Counted from the stretch's first letter, positions 1 to 8,457 are shown. The stretch is 26,333 nucleotides of DNA from Candidatus Dependentiae bacterium (GCA_018897535.1 JAHIKO010000010.1:1-26333); one strand, 5' to 3'. A program made the numbers and translations. The notes: generated by a model from the sequence alone, not told the origin.

Positions 1-1
1 A

Positions 2-1891
2 TTTTACAAAAAAAAAGACTCTGTTTTTCAAACGGAAATTTTTGCGCCAATAATTAAAAAAATCGAAAATTTAACAAAACTTTCTTATGACAAATCAGAT
101 AAAAATACTAAAGCTGCATTTCATGTTCTATGTGATCATGTTAGATCCAGTTCACTTTTAATCGCCGACGGTTGCTTGCCTTCAAATGAAGGTCGAGGTT
201 ATGTTTTGAGAAAAATAATTCGCAGAGCGGCTCTATTTGCGCAAAAACTTTCAGATAACCCAAAATTATTCTCAAGTTTATCCAAAGAATTTATAAGTTA
301 TTTTTCTTTAATTTATAAAGAATTAAAAGATAATGAAAAATTAATATTGGCAACGCTTGACGATGAGATTGCAAAATTTAGTGAAAATCTAAAATCCGGA
401 AAAGTTATTCTTGAAAAATATATTGAAGAAAACAAAAAAAATAATAAAAATTATTTGTCCGGAGAACAAGTTTTCAAATTATATGACACTTATGGATTTC
501 CATCCGAGCTAACAAAAGTTATTGCAAATGAACAAGATTTTACACTTGATATGTCAGGCTTTAATGAAGAAATGAAAAAGCAGCAAGAACAATCCGGGAA
601 AAAATCAAAAGATAAAATTATAGTTTTAGATATACCTGAAGATATAAATACAAAATTTTTAGGTTATGAAAAATTAGAACTTGAATCAGAAATAAATTTT
701 ATTTTAAAAGAAAAAGATTTTAGCTGGATAATAACTAAAGAATCACCTTTTTACGTTGAATCCGGCGGACAAATAAGTGATAAAGGTTGGTTAAACATAG
801 ATAATAAGATTTATGAAATAGAAGAATTTTATAAATCAGTTAATACTCAAAATCCGGCCATTGCTGTAAAAATTAAAAATGCAAATCTAAAACTTGGCGA
901 TAAAGTAAAATGCATAGTTGATTATTATTCAAGATCAAATACGGCAAAAAATCATACAGCTACTCACTTATTACAAGCGGCACTCGTACAAATATTGGGT
1001 AAACATATTCAACAAGCCGGTTCTCTTGTAAATAGTGATTTTTTTAGATTTGACTATACAAGTAACAATGCAATATCAAAACAAGATGCAGAAAAAATAG
1101 AAAATATTGTAAATCAAAAAATACAAGAAAATATAAAATTAAATATTTTTTATACAACTTTACAAGAAGCAAAAAAAGCCGGTGTAACAGCCCTTTTTGG
1201 TGAAAAATATAATCCTGAACAAGTTCGAGTTGTTCAGGTACCGGGATTTTCGGCTGAGCTTTGCGGAGGAACGCATGTTAATAGCACCGGAGATATAGGA
1301 TTATTTAAAATAGAAAGTGATGTAGCATTATCTTCCGGAGTAAGACGTATTACAGGTATAACAGGACCTAAGGCTATAGAAACTTTTCAAAGTAGTTTTG
1401 ATACAATAAAAACTCTTGTAGAGAAATTTAAAGTTAAACCTGAACAAATTCTTACTGCAATTGAAAAACAAACTGAGAATATGGATAATTTAAATTCACA
1501 GATCAAACAGCTTAAAAAACAAATATTAAAAGCCCAAATTCCTGAGTGGCAAAACCAAGTAAAACATGTCGGTAAAATCCCATTTTTGTTTTTAAATCTT
1601 CAAGATTTTGATTCAGCTCAATTTAAAGAAATATGTGAATCAATAGAAACAAAAGCTCAGGGTTTTTATTTCATAGTAAACACAAATTTTAAAACACCGG
1701 ATCAAATTTCTTTCTTCGGATATGTAAGTAAAAATTTTGAAAAACAAATTGATTTAAAATTATTTTCAAAAGATATACTTGCAAAATTTGGTCTTAAAGG
1801 TGGCGGCAGCAACACTTTAATTCAAGGCGGCGGCAAACAACCTGAAAATAATATCGAACAAGAAATTATTATGTGGTTGAAAGCTATTTAA
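2..1891 (+). CDS. alaS: Alanyl-tRNA synthetase, 3' part (5' end outside window)
   Basis: Charges tRNA-Ala with alanine in the cytoplasm and clears mischarged Ser/Gly. The reading frame is open from base 2, so the TTG at 176 is not the true start; the gene begins upstream of the window. The first ~60 visible residues match the end of the catalytic domain, and a typical segment ADGCLPSNEGRGYVLRKIIR lies at about 163-222. The editing domain metal site is present: HTATH at 953-967 and CGGTH at 1262-1276. The C-terminal part has a helical segment and a glycine-rich DHHA1-type end (GGGSN and GGGK near 1800-1850). No frameshift is seen. The stop overlaps the 3' end of the convergent ankyrin-like gene by 8 nt. 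Identity is secure; only the N-terminal catalytic half is missing from view. Confidence 0.96.
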   Translation, partial: FYKKKDSVFQTEIFAPIIKKIENLTKLSYDKSDKNTKAAFHVLCDHVRSSSLLIADGCLPSNEGRGYVLRKIIRRAALFAQKLSDNPKLFSSLSKEFISYFSLIYKELKDNEKLILATLDDEIAKFSENLKSGKVILEKYIEENKKNNKNYLSGEQVFKLYDTYGFPSELTKVIANEQDFTLDMSGFNEEMKKQQEQSGKKSKDKIIVLDIPEDINTKFLGYEKLELESEINFILKEKDFSWIITKESPFYVESGGQISDKGWLNIDNKIYEIEEFYKSVNTQNPAIAVKIKNANLKLGDKVKCIVDYYSRSNTAKNHTATHLLQAALVQILGKHIQQAGSLVNSDFFRFDYTSNNAISKQDAEKIENIVNQKIQENIKLNIFYTTLQEAKKAGVTALFGEKYNPEQVRVVQVPGFSAELCGGTHVNSTGDIGLFKIESDVALSSGVRRITGITGPKAIETFQSSFDTIKTLVEKFKVKPEQILTAIEKQTENMDNLNSQIKQLKKQILKAQIPEWQNQVKHVGKIPFLFLNLQDFDSAQFKEICESIETKAQGFYFIVNTNFKTPDQISFFGYVSKNFEKQIDLKLFSKDILAKFGLKGGGSNTLIQGGGKQPENNIEQEIIMWLKAI

Positions 1892-2615
1892 GAGTTTTTA
1901 TATCAAAATTTAACGGTTTTAAATCAAAATTAGCATTATTGGCATTTGCTTTATTATTAACATTTTCAAAAGATAATAATTCAAGTTGCTTATATAAAAA
2001 GCTATAAATTCCTATATAAGAAATATATAAATTTTGATTAAAATTTTTTGAACCTTTTTTTTCACGATATTTATTATAAGTATCCTGAGCATATTTATAT
2101 AAATCCAAAAGCTTATCAAACCCATATTTTCTATTCAAAACCAAAAATTTAACAATATGCTCATATCCATCTTTAATGGCAACTTCTATATCTAAAAATT
2201 TAGTTAAAATAATTGGCTCTACTCTCATAGAAAAATCTTGTAAAAATATATTTGCCAAATTCCAATTTTGTTTTTCCAAAGTTCTTTCCAATGGAGACCA
2301 TGTCTGATTTCCTTTATGCAGAATATTTACACCTAAAGATTTCAATTTTTCTATACAAAATAAAGATTGATCTGGAAATTGTCTGAATTTTATAACCAAA
2401 AATTGTAATGGCGTTAAATTTGTAACCGGATCAATAGAATTAATCCTATCAATTAAATTATTGTCACAAACGTAAATAATTCCATCAATATCATTATCAT
2501 CTGGCCAAGCACAGACATAAATTTCTAAACTGGATGGAGATGGTATCATGGCAAAACTAATGGATGGCATTAAAAACAAAAATATAAATAAAAAAAAATT
2601 AAAAAAATTCTTCAT
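1884..2615 (-). CDS. Secreted protein with degenerate ankyrin-like repeats
   Basis: 243 aa. It begins with a signal peptide (residues 1-22, KNFF then a long F/L-rich core ending SISFA). The middle (about 50-160) has the rhythm of ankyrin repeats: TPLQFLVIKF, a helix with CIEKLKSLGVNI, then SPLERTLEKQNWNLANIFL and a third weaker unit around AIKDGYEHIVKFLV. The canonical G-TPLH motifs are eroded, so the call rests on pattern and not on perfect repeats. The C-terminal third is polar with an N/A-rich tail. A good ribosome site (AAGGGAGAG) precedes the ATG. It lies 30 nt after cysS and is probably the last gene of the glmU-sbcD-cysS run; its 3' end overlaps alaS tail to tail by 8 nt. Ankyrin proteins are common in host-associated bacteria, but the substrate or partner is unknown. 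Confidence 0.6.
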   Translation of the reverse strand: MKNFFNFFLFIFLFLMPSISFAMIPSPSSLEIYVCAWPDDNDIDGIIYVCDNNLIDRINSIDPVTNLTPLQFLVIKFRQFPDQSLFCIEKLKSLGVNILHKGNQTWSPLERTLEKQNWNLANIFLQDFSMRVEPIILTKFLDIEVAIKDGYEHIVKFLVLNRKYGFDKLLDLYKYAQDTYNKYREKKGSKNFNQNLYISYIGIYSFLYKQLELLSFENVNNKANANNANFDLKPLNFDIKTLK

Positions 2616-2645
2616 AAAATAAACTCTCCCTTAAAAATACTTTTT

Positions 2646-3986
2646 TTATTTTATTTTTTTATCCTGAACTTCATAGCCCAACTTTAAAAGCTGTCCCCTA
2701 ATTTCATCTGCTAAAGCCCAATTTTTATCAATTCTTGCCTGTTCTCGTTTTTTAATAAGATCTTCAATCTCAGGCGTAATTTCAAATTTTTCACAAACAG
2801 CGTCTAATTTTAAACCAACAACAGCGTTCACGAAAGTTTTAACCAATACTGCCAAATCTTGAGATTCTTTTATCTTAGATAAATTTTCAAATAAAATTCC
2901 AAGAAATTTTGGAGTATTAAGATCATCACATAAAGCTGATAGCATTTCTGATAATAAAGAATTTGATTCACAGTCAGAAATTGTAATCTCTTTCAAAATA
3001 TTTACGTTTTCAAAAACAACTACAAGTTTTTCATATGCCGCTTTTGCAGCATTTAAACTTTGCAAAGTAAACTCTATTGGTGTTCTATAATGATGTTGTA
3101 AAAAATAAAAACGTAAAATCATAGGATCAAATTTTTGAAAAACTGTTTTTAGCGTAAAAAAATTACCTAAAGATTTGGACATCTTTTCTTTATTTACATT
3201 TATAAATGCATTGTGAATCCAATATTTTGATAATACATTTAAGTTATGAGCTTCAGACTGAGCAACTTCATTTTCATGGTGAGGAAAAATTAAATCCATA
3301 CCGCCACCATGAATATCTAAAGTTTGCCCTAAATACTTTTGAGCCATTACGGAGCATTCAATATGCCATCCGGGACGGCCATAGCCCCATGGTGATTCCC
3401 AAAAAAGCTTTTCGCCATTACCCTTCCAAAGAACAAAATCTGCAGGATGTTTTTTTCGTTCATCAACTTCAATACGAGAACCCAATTTTAAATCTTCAAG
3501 CTTTTTTCCTGAAAGTTTTCCATATTTTTCAAACGATAAAACATCAAAATATACATCTGCTCCTAAAACATATGCATGTTTTTTTTCTATTAAACTTGAA
3601 ATAAATTTAATAATTTCTTGTATGTTTTCTGTAACTTTAGGTTCATATGTAGGTTTTAAATTATTTAATTCCTGCATGTCATTCCAAAAATTTTTTGTGT
3701 ATTTTTGTGAAATTTGCAAATAATCAAGAATATTACCAGTCTCTTCTTTAGCTTTATTTATAAGCTTGTCGTCTATATCTGTAATATTTCGAACATATGT
3801 TACATCATATTGTAAAAATTTTAATAATCTGAATAAAATATCAAAATTAACATAACATCTGCCATGGCCAATATGCGAATCTGCATATGGTGTAACACCG
3901 CACACATACATACCTACATTTTTATCTTTTAATGGCACAAATGATTCTTTTTTTCTTGTTAAAGTATTTGTTAATATTAATTTCAT
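2646..3986 (-). CDS. cysS: Cysteinyl-tRNA synthetase
   Basis: 446 aa, close to the usual ~460. Class I synthetase that loads cysteine on tRNA-Cys. The HIGH motif is at residues 38-41 (DSHIGH) and KMSKS at 268-272 (KEKMSKSLGN). The zinc site that selects cysteine is visible: C29, C211, H236 (in FPHHENE) and E240. The C-terminal helical anticodon region ends with the familiar REQARIDKNWALADEIR pattern (about residues 414-430). The ATG is preceded by GGGGTG. It starts 20 nt after the sbcD-like gene, which suggests co-transcription from glmU. Nothing is missing or broken. Confidence 0.97.
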   Translation of the reverse strand: MKLILTNTLTRKKESFVPLKDKNVGMYVCGVTPYADSHIGHGRCYVNFDILFRLLKFLQYDVTYVRNITDIDDKLINKAKEETGNILDYLQISQKYTKNFWNDMQELNNLKPTYEPKVTENIQEIIKFISSLIEKKHAYVLGADVYFDVLSFEKYGKLSGKKLEDLKLGSRIEVDERKKHPADFVLWKGNGEKLFWESPWGYGRPGWHIECSVMAQKYLGQTLDIHGGGMDLIFPHHENEVAQSEAHNLNVLSKYWIHNAFINVNKEKMSKSLGNFFTLKTVFQKFDPMILRFYFLQHHYRTPIEFTLQSLNAAKAAYEKLVVVFENVNILKEITISDCESNSLLSEMLSALCDDLNTPKFLGILFENLSKIKESQDLAVLVKTFVNAVVGLKLDAVCEKFEITPEIEDLIKKREQARIDKNWALADEIRGQLLKLGYEVQDKKIK

Positions 3987-4006
3987 AAATTTTACACCCC
4001 AAAAAT

Positions 4007-5269
4007 TTATATTTTTTCTTGACTCTGTTCAGCTTGTTTTGAATTAAATTCTAAATATAATTCTTTAGCTTTTGCAACTAAATTATCTTTTTGTTGCCCG
4101 GAAATATTTTTAGTCTCAAGATATTTATCTAAAAGCATATCCAAATTCATATCCACATTTAATTCAGTTCTAAGATCTCTTTTTATATTTTTTCGCACAG
4201 GAACAATAGATGCAAGACTAATTGCACTTTGACACGCAGCTTGAATCACTTGTAAATCAACATTATCTTTTTTACCGTCCGGCACATGATAAACAATTTT
4301 AATTATAGCATCTTGAATATCATGCCGTTTAATATTTTCAACTATTTGCTCGGTATAATCAGAATTATCATTCAATTCAACTTCAATTTGAATCATCGAT
4401 CTTATCTTAAGTTTTACAAATTCAAAAGAGCATCTTTTATCATCTAGTTTTTCATCTATAAAAACTTTGCAAAAACCCTTTTCTTCTTTTCGTTCACCAA
4501 AATCTATTCGTTCTATTGAACCGGAATAAACAACTGCCGGATACCCATGTGAATTTAAATTTTGAAATCTATGCAAATGGCCAAGTGCAACATAATCAAA
4601 ACAATTTAAAGCTAGTTGTGACGGTAAAAACATAGGATCATTACCAAAAATCGCACATTTTTCAGATCCGGAAAATATTCCGGAAGAAACTGTTAAGTGC
4701 CCAGCCAAAATTGCCGGAATATTCTTATCCAATTGTTCCGACAAATTCAAAATTATTTCATATACGGCTTTAGATAAATAGTCCGTAATTTCTTTATAAT
4801 TTTTTAAATGAAAATTTTTATCGGTTATTAAATTATTTCTTGTTGGCCATGGAATTCCAACTATCTGTATAGGCCCACTTTTTGTTTCAAGTTTTAAAAT
4901 TCCGGGTTTTGAAAAAACATGTAAACCATTTAATGGTAAATAATCAAGAACATCCAAAGAATTGGATTTTCCAAAACTTAATGGATGATCATGATTTCCA
5001 ACAACCGAGATGACCGGAATCCCGGCTTCTTGCAATCTAAATAATTCAATCATAAATAGTTTTTGTTGAGTTGGCGTTGGAAATGCCGTTTTATATGCAT
5101 CGCCACAAAATAAAAAGAAATCTATTTTTTCTTTAATTGCAGCATCAACAATATTTTTAAGACTATCCCTAAAATCTAAAAGACGGGAATGATTTCCCGT
5201 CTTAATATCTATTTTGCCGTAATTTTCAACACCTAAATGTATATCGGCAGTATGAAAAAATTTAATCAT
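4007..5269 (-). CDS. sbcD: SbcD/Mre11-like DNA exonuclease subunit (metallophosphoesterase)
   Basis: 420 aa. Contains all five calcineurin-type metallophosphoesterase motifs in order: D9-x-H11 (TADIHLG), G56-D57, GNHDH at 91-95, GHLTV at 190-194 and GHLH at 230-233. This arrangement, with an N-terminal nuclease and a C-terminal capping region, is that of SbcD/Mre11/YhaO proteins, which process DNA ends and hairpins together with an SbcC/Rad50 ATPase. No sbcC partner lies next to it here, which is atypical, so sbcD is a family-level name. The start codon overlaps the glmU stop (ATGA), implying translational coupling. The end of the protein is a polar Q/E/K-rich tail. A perfect 10-bp hairpin lies inside codons about 22-30 (see the entry at 5180-5203). 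Confidence 0.85.
   Translation of the reverse strand: MIKFFHTADIHLGVENYGKIDIKTGNHSRLLDFRDSLKNIVDAAIKEKIDFFLFCGDAYKTAFPTPTQQKLFMIELFRLQEAGIPVISVVGNHDHPLSFGKSNSLDVLDYLPLNGLHVFSKPGILKLETKSGPIQIVGIPWPTRNNLITDKNFHLKNYKEITDYLSKAVYEIILNLSEQLDKNIPAILAGHLTVSSGIFSGSEKCAIFGNDPMFLPSQLALNCFDYVALGHLHRFQNLNSHGYPAVVYSGSIERIDFGERKEEKGFCKVFIDEKLDDKRCSFEFVKLKIRSMIQIEVELNDNSDYTEQIVENIKRHDIQDAIIKIVYHVPDGKKDNVDLQVIQAACQSAISLASIVPVRKNIKRDLRTELNVDMNLDMLLDKYLETKNISGQQKDNLVAKAKELYLEFNSKQAEQSQEKI
5180..5203 (-). other. Intragenic perfect hairpin near the start of the sbcD-like gene
   Basis: AAGACGGGAA, a 4-nt loop, then TTCCCGTCTT: a 10-bp perfect inverted repeat 66-89 nt downstream of the sbcD start codon. Read on the coding (minus) strand it is followed by TTAGATTTTAGG, a T-rich but interrupted run, so it resembles a weak intrinsic terminator or attenuator. 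It could lower expression of sbcD and cysS relative to glmU. It also codes for an ordinary stretch of the nuclease domain, so chance cannot be excluded. Confidence 0.45.
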
Positions 5270-6741
5270 AAATTCTGTGCGCTCTTAGGCTTCACGGCTC
5301 CTACAAAATTAAGTTTAGATCTTTTTTCTTTATGAACTGAACTTGAAACAGAACTTTCAGTTTCTTTTTTATTTTTGTTTTTTAGTTTTTTTGCATATCC
5401 AACTTTATTTTCCTGTCTGGCTCTTGCTATTGCCAAACTTTCCTTGGGAACATCTTTTGTAATAGTGGAACCTGCAGCAGTATATGCGTCTTTTTCTATT
5501 ACAACGGGAGCCACTAAAGTATTATTACTTCCAATAAATACACCATCTTTTATCTCGGTTCTATGTTTATTCACACCATCATAATTACAAGTAATGGTTC
5601 CGGCACCAATATTTACATTTTTACCAATTGTAGAATCGCCAAGGTATGTTAAATGTTTTGCACTTGAATCATCTGCAATTTCACTGTTTTTTATTTCTAC
5701 AAAATTTCCGATATTGACATTATTACCAATCACAACATTATTTCGAAGTCTTGCAAATGGACCAACATGACTGTTTTTACCAATTTTACTATCTTGAACA
5801 ACAGTATGTGAATGAATATAACTATTATCATCAATCTGGCAGTTATCTATTATGCAAAAAGCATTGATTGTACAATTAGAACCTATTTTTGTGCCCCTAA
5901 TTATATGAACTCCGGTTCCAATATAAGATCCAATTCCAATTTCAACATCCCAGTCTATATGAATGCTTTGTGCAAGCTCAAAACGAACACCTTGGGTCAT
6001 CCAATGCTTTATTATTTGAGATCTTTTTATTTGTTCTACAGCCCAAAGCTCTTCTAAAGTATTAACACCACGAACATTATCATAAGGCACAGGAATGGTT
6101 TTAACTTTTAATGCTTGATCACTTGCCATTTTTACCAAATCCGTAAGATAGTATTCTTTTTTAATAGAATCCAACTGAATATTATCTATATTGTCTTGTA
6201 AAAATTTCTTTTTAAATAAATAAATTCCGCTATTTATCAATGTTACAAATTTTTGTTCATCCGTAAGATTTCGCTCTTCAATTATAGATACATGCTTTCC
6301 GTCGCGAATAACTCGGCCATAACCTTCAGGGTTCATAGAATGTGAAGATAAAAATGTTACAACTGCACCGCTGTTATTATGAGAATAAAGAAGTTCTTCA
6401 ATTATTTCTTCAGTTAACAATGGACCATCACCATTCATAACCAATATATTGTCTTTATCCCATGTTTTTTTAGTTATGCCTACAGCATTTCCGGTACCTA
6501 AAAGCTCTTTTTGAGAAATAAAATCAACTTTAAACGCAGAATCTTTAATCAATTTTTTAATCTCATCAGCTTGATAACCAACAACAACTGTTGTAGAAAT
6601 ACCTAAATTTTTTAATAACTTTATCGTGTACAGAATCATTGGCTGGCCACAAACTGAATAAAGTAACTTACTTCTATTTGTCTTAAATCTTGAAGATTTA
6701 CCTGCCGCAAGCACTATGGCTCTGGTATTAAGTGTTTTCAT
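5266..6741 (-). CDS. glmU: Bifunctional GlmU: GlcN-1-P acetyltransferase / GlcNAc-1-P uridylyltransferase
   Basis: 491 aa, slightly longer than E. coli GlmU (456). Makes UDP-GlcNAc for peptidoglycan and lipid A. The N-terminal Rossmann uridylyltransferase domain shows LAAGKSSR (11-18), K25, GTGNAV (82-87), D105 (NGDG) and N227. The C-terminal left-handed beta-helix has many IG-type hexapeptides. The acetyltransferase residues fall at the same numbers as in E. coli: R333, K351, H363 (AKHLTYLG), Y366, N386 and K392. A lysine/serine-rich tail of about 38 residues follows the usual end and has no recognised function. The ATG at 6741 has a clear AGGAGA site. It is the first gene of the minus-strand run, and a possible promoter lies at 6770-6798. 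Confidence 0.97.
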   Translation of the reverse strand: MKTLNTRAIVLAAGKSSRFKTNRSKLLYSVCGQPMILYTIKLLKNLGISTTVVVGYQADEIKKLIKDSAFKVDFISQKELLGTGNAVGITKKTWDKDNILVMNGDGPLLTEEIIEELLYSHNNSGAVVTFLSSHSMNPEGYGRVIRDGKHVSIIEERNLTDEQKFVTLINSGIYLFKKKFLQDNIDNIQLDSIKKEYYLTDLVKMASDQALKVKTIPVPYDNVRGVNTLEELWAVEQIKRSQIIKHWMTQGVRFELAQSIHIDWDVEIGIGSYIGTGVHIIRGTKIGSNCTINAFCIIDNCQIDDNSYIHSHTVVQDSKIGKNSHVGPFARLRNNVVIGNNVNIGNFVEIKNSEIADDSSAKHLTYLGDSTIGKNVNIGAGTITCNYDGVNKHRTEIKDGVFIGSNNTLVAPVVIEKDAYTAAGSTITKDVPKESLAIARARQENKVGYAKKLKNKNKKETESSVSSSVHKEKRSKLNFVGAVKPKSAQNL

Positions 6742-6769
6742 TCTTCTCCTAACAACAAAAAGTTTTTTT

Positions 6770-6798
6770 ATTTAATAAAATAATTTACTAATCGTCAA
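6770..6798 (-). promoter_or_regulatory. Possible sigma-70-type promoter for glmU
   Basis: On the minus strand TTGACG (6798-6793), a 17-nt spacer, then TTAAAT (6775-6770), about 30 nt before the glmU ATG. The -35 is good and the -10 only fair. In such AT-rich DNA -10-like hexamers are frequent, so this is a prediction by spacing and -35 quality. The rest of 6742-6982 is AT-rich with no ORF or repeat that I can support. Confidence 0.4.
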
Positions 6799-6982
6799 GT
6801 TTCTATTTGTATCAAAAATACAGTAATTCTCAATCTTTTTCAAAACTTTGATAATGTTATGACTTATTAAAATTTAAATCAATTATTTTTATAAATAAGT
6901 TAAAAAGTATTATTAATTTAGGTTTATTTTATGTAGAGCTTTGTAATTTTATTAAAAAAAATATAAATTAAACTTATGTTGT

Positions 6983-7076
6983 GGAGAGATGGCTGAGTGG
7001 TCGAAAGCGGCCGCCTCGAAAGCGGTTGTTCCGGTTAATTCCGGAACCGTGAGTTCGAATCTCACTCTCTCCACCA
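6983..7076 (+). tRNA. tRNA-Ser (anticodon CGA)
   Basis: 94 nt including encoded CCA. The acceptor stem GGAGAGA pairs with TCTCTCC (7066-7072). The D arm has GCT/AGC. The anticodon arm GCCGC/GCGGT holds loop CTCGAAA with anticodon CGA at 7017-7019. A long type II variable arm (GTTCCGG/CCGGAAC) marks a Ser/Leu/Tyr-class tRNA, and the T arm is GTGAG-TTCGAAT-CTCAC. CGA reads the serine codon UCG. The discriminator base at 7073 is A, where E. coli serine tRNAs have G. The 3' CCA is encoded at 7074-7076. A GC-rich repeat fragment begins directly after it. Confidence 0.95.
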
Positions 7077-7112
7077 ACCTACGCTCTAACGAGCTACGGC
7101 TGGCAGGCCAAT
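7077..7112 (+). repeat. GC-rich interspersed repeat, fragment (copy C)
   Basis: A short GC-rich patch abutting the tRNA-Ser 3' end in AT-rich surroundings. Bases 7096-7110 (ACGGCTGGCAGGCCA) are identical to 15 bases of the repeat inside valS (23337-23407). The part before it (CTACGCTC...) is only loosely similar. I read it as a decayed or partial member of the same family. It may also affect the 3' end of the tRNA transcript. Confidence 0.55.
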
Positions 7113-7159
7113 ACCAAAATAAAAAGTAATATATTAAAAATATTTGAGGGGAGTTTTTA

Positions 7160-8191
7160 ATGAAGCCAAACAAAATAAGAATATCTAAATATATATTTCT
7201 AAAACCAATTTTATTTATACTACTTTTAACAACTTGCGGATGCAATTATTTTGGGCTATTTAACAGAATACATAAAGAGATTAAAACATCTGATGGCATA
7301 ATTATATCCAATACAATAAAAGATGTAGCAAAATATGCGGATCAAAATGATTTAATTGTTTTTGATATAGACTTAACTCTTTTAAAAGAAAATTTAAAAA
7401 TAGATACAAATGATAATCCAATAAATTCAAGTTTATATAGACTAATGAGCGATTATATAACTGATCACTATTATAACGAAAATATATATCAAATAATCAA
7501 AAGTATTAAAGCAAAAAAACCTGAATATGATAACAACGAATTTATAATAAAAGAATTTAAAGAATATTTACGTCCAATAGTTAATGAAAAAATGGTATTA
7601 CTTTGGAATCTAATTGAACAAAATATAAGCTATATTCCAATGGAAAAAAATATTTCTGATTTTATAAACTCTCTTCACGAAAAAAATATCAAAACAATGG
7701 CTTTTACAGCAAGAGAGTGGAAAGTCAGAAAATTTACATCAAATAATTTAAGTGATGCCGGAATAAATTTAAATAAAATATCCATTTATGATAAAACAAT
7801 AGAAGAAGCCCCGGTAAAAAATCAATACGGCTATGGGTATGAAAACAATATTTTATATTTAATTCGTGGTAAAAATTTTACAAAAGCAACTCAAAAGGGT
7901 TCTGTAATAATAAAATTTTTTAACAAAATTAATTATAAACCGGAAAAAGTAATATTTATTGATAATAGATTAGATAATGTACAAGATGTTGTAAGTTCAT
8001 TAAATCAATTTGGCATTAAAATAATTGGTATTTGGTACAAATTTGGCGGATATGAAGATTTTCCAAAATTAAAACAGCAAGATTTTGATTTTATTGAAAA
8101 ATATGCAGGAAAAAATTGGTGGCAAATTAAAATTAATACTAAAAAAGCTAAGTACCAAATTTTGGAAAAAATTAATAAAATTAACAGTTAA
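7160..8191 (+). CDS. HAD-superfamily lipoprotein (DUF2608-like)
   Basis: 343 aa. A hydrophobic segment (11-25) runs into a lipobox-like LTTC with cysteines at 26 and 28, so it is probably a lipoprotein facing the periplasm or cell surface. HAD motif I is D69-I-D71-L-T (VFDIDLTLL). AFTARE (about residue 180) fits motif II, and VIFIDNRLDNVQDV (about 262-275) fits the motif III/IV acidic end. The general pattern, with an N-terminal signal, DxDxT and a long helical cap, resembles DUF2608 proteins of Legionella and Chlamydiae. The substrate is unknown; phosphatase activity is inferred from the fold only. A strong ribosome site GAGGGGAG (7146-7153) precedes the ATG. The gene ends 2 nt from the convergent small secreted protein. 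Lineage-specific accessory function is likely. Confidence 0.72.
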   Translation: MKPNKIRISKYIFLKPILFILLLTTCGCNYFGLFNRIHKEIKTSDGIIISNTIKDVAKYADQNDLIVFDIDLTLLKENLKIDTNDNPINSSLYRLMSDYITDHYYNENIYQIIKSIKAKKPEYDNNEFIIKEFKEYLRPIVNEKMVLLWNLIEQNISYIPMEKNISDFINSLHEKNIKTMAFTAREWKVRKFTSNNLSDAGINLNKISIYDKTIEEAPVKNQYGYGYENNILYLIRGKNFTKATQKGSVIIKFFNKINYKPEKVIFIDNRLDNVQDVVSSLNQFGIKIIGIWYKFGGYEDFPKLKQQDFDFIEKYAGKNWWQIKINTKKAKYQILEKINKINS

Positions 8192-8193
8192 TT

Positions 8194-8457
8194 TTACTCA
8201 CCAAACAAAATATTCAATACACGATCTATTTCAGGTTGCTCTGAAATATCTTCACCCAACAGTTGCTCAATTCGTTTTTTAGATTTTTTATCTAGATCGC
8301 GCTCTTTTAATATATCTGAAAGTTTTCGCGTCTGGCTTCTGCGCAATATAACAAGCTCAGGGTCTTTGTTAACTTCAGGATTTTCACCAACATCTGACAT
8401 GCTAAAAATATTACAATAAACTAATATTAAAACTAGAAAAATTTTTAACTTTTTCAT
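8194..8457 (-). CDS. Small secreted protein of unknown function
   Basis: 87 aa from the chosen start. The open frame reaches ATG 8484, but ATG 8457 (MKKLKIFLV) gives a clean signal peptide and sits 7 nt after GAGGGG, so I prefer it. Residues 1-20 are a Lys-start hydrophobic leader. The mature part is charged, with RRSQTRKLSDILKERDLDKK in the middle and an acidic C-terminal helix ending LNILFGE. No domain is recognised. It is followed closely by the convergent HAD lipoprotein and lies 44 nt downstream of the ferritin-like gene in the same direction, so the two may be co-transcribed. It is short but has the signal-peptide, start-site and codon look of a real gene. Confidence 0.6.
   Translation of the reverse strand: MKKLKIFLVLILVYCNIFSMSDVGENPEVNKDPELVILRRSQTRKLSDILKERDLDKKSKKRIEQLLGEDISEQPEIDRVLNILFGE

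Noticed and set aside
3206..3604. 132-aa plus-strand ORF inside cysS
   Set aside because: Antisense shadow of a clearly coding gene with intact motifs; no family features.
6952..7245. 97-aa minus-strand ORF containing RFELTVPELTGTTAFEAAAF
   Set aside because: It is the antisense of tRNA-Ser (6983-7076) plus flanking DNA. This kind of translated antisense tRNA is a well-known false protein in databases, and it has no good start.
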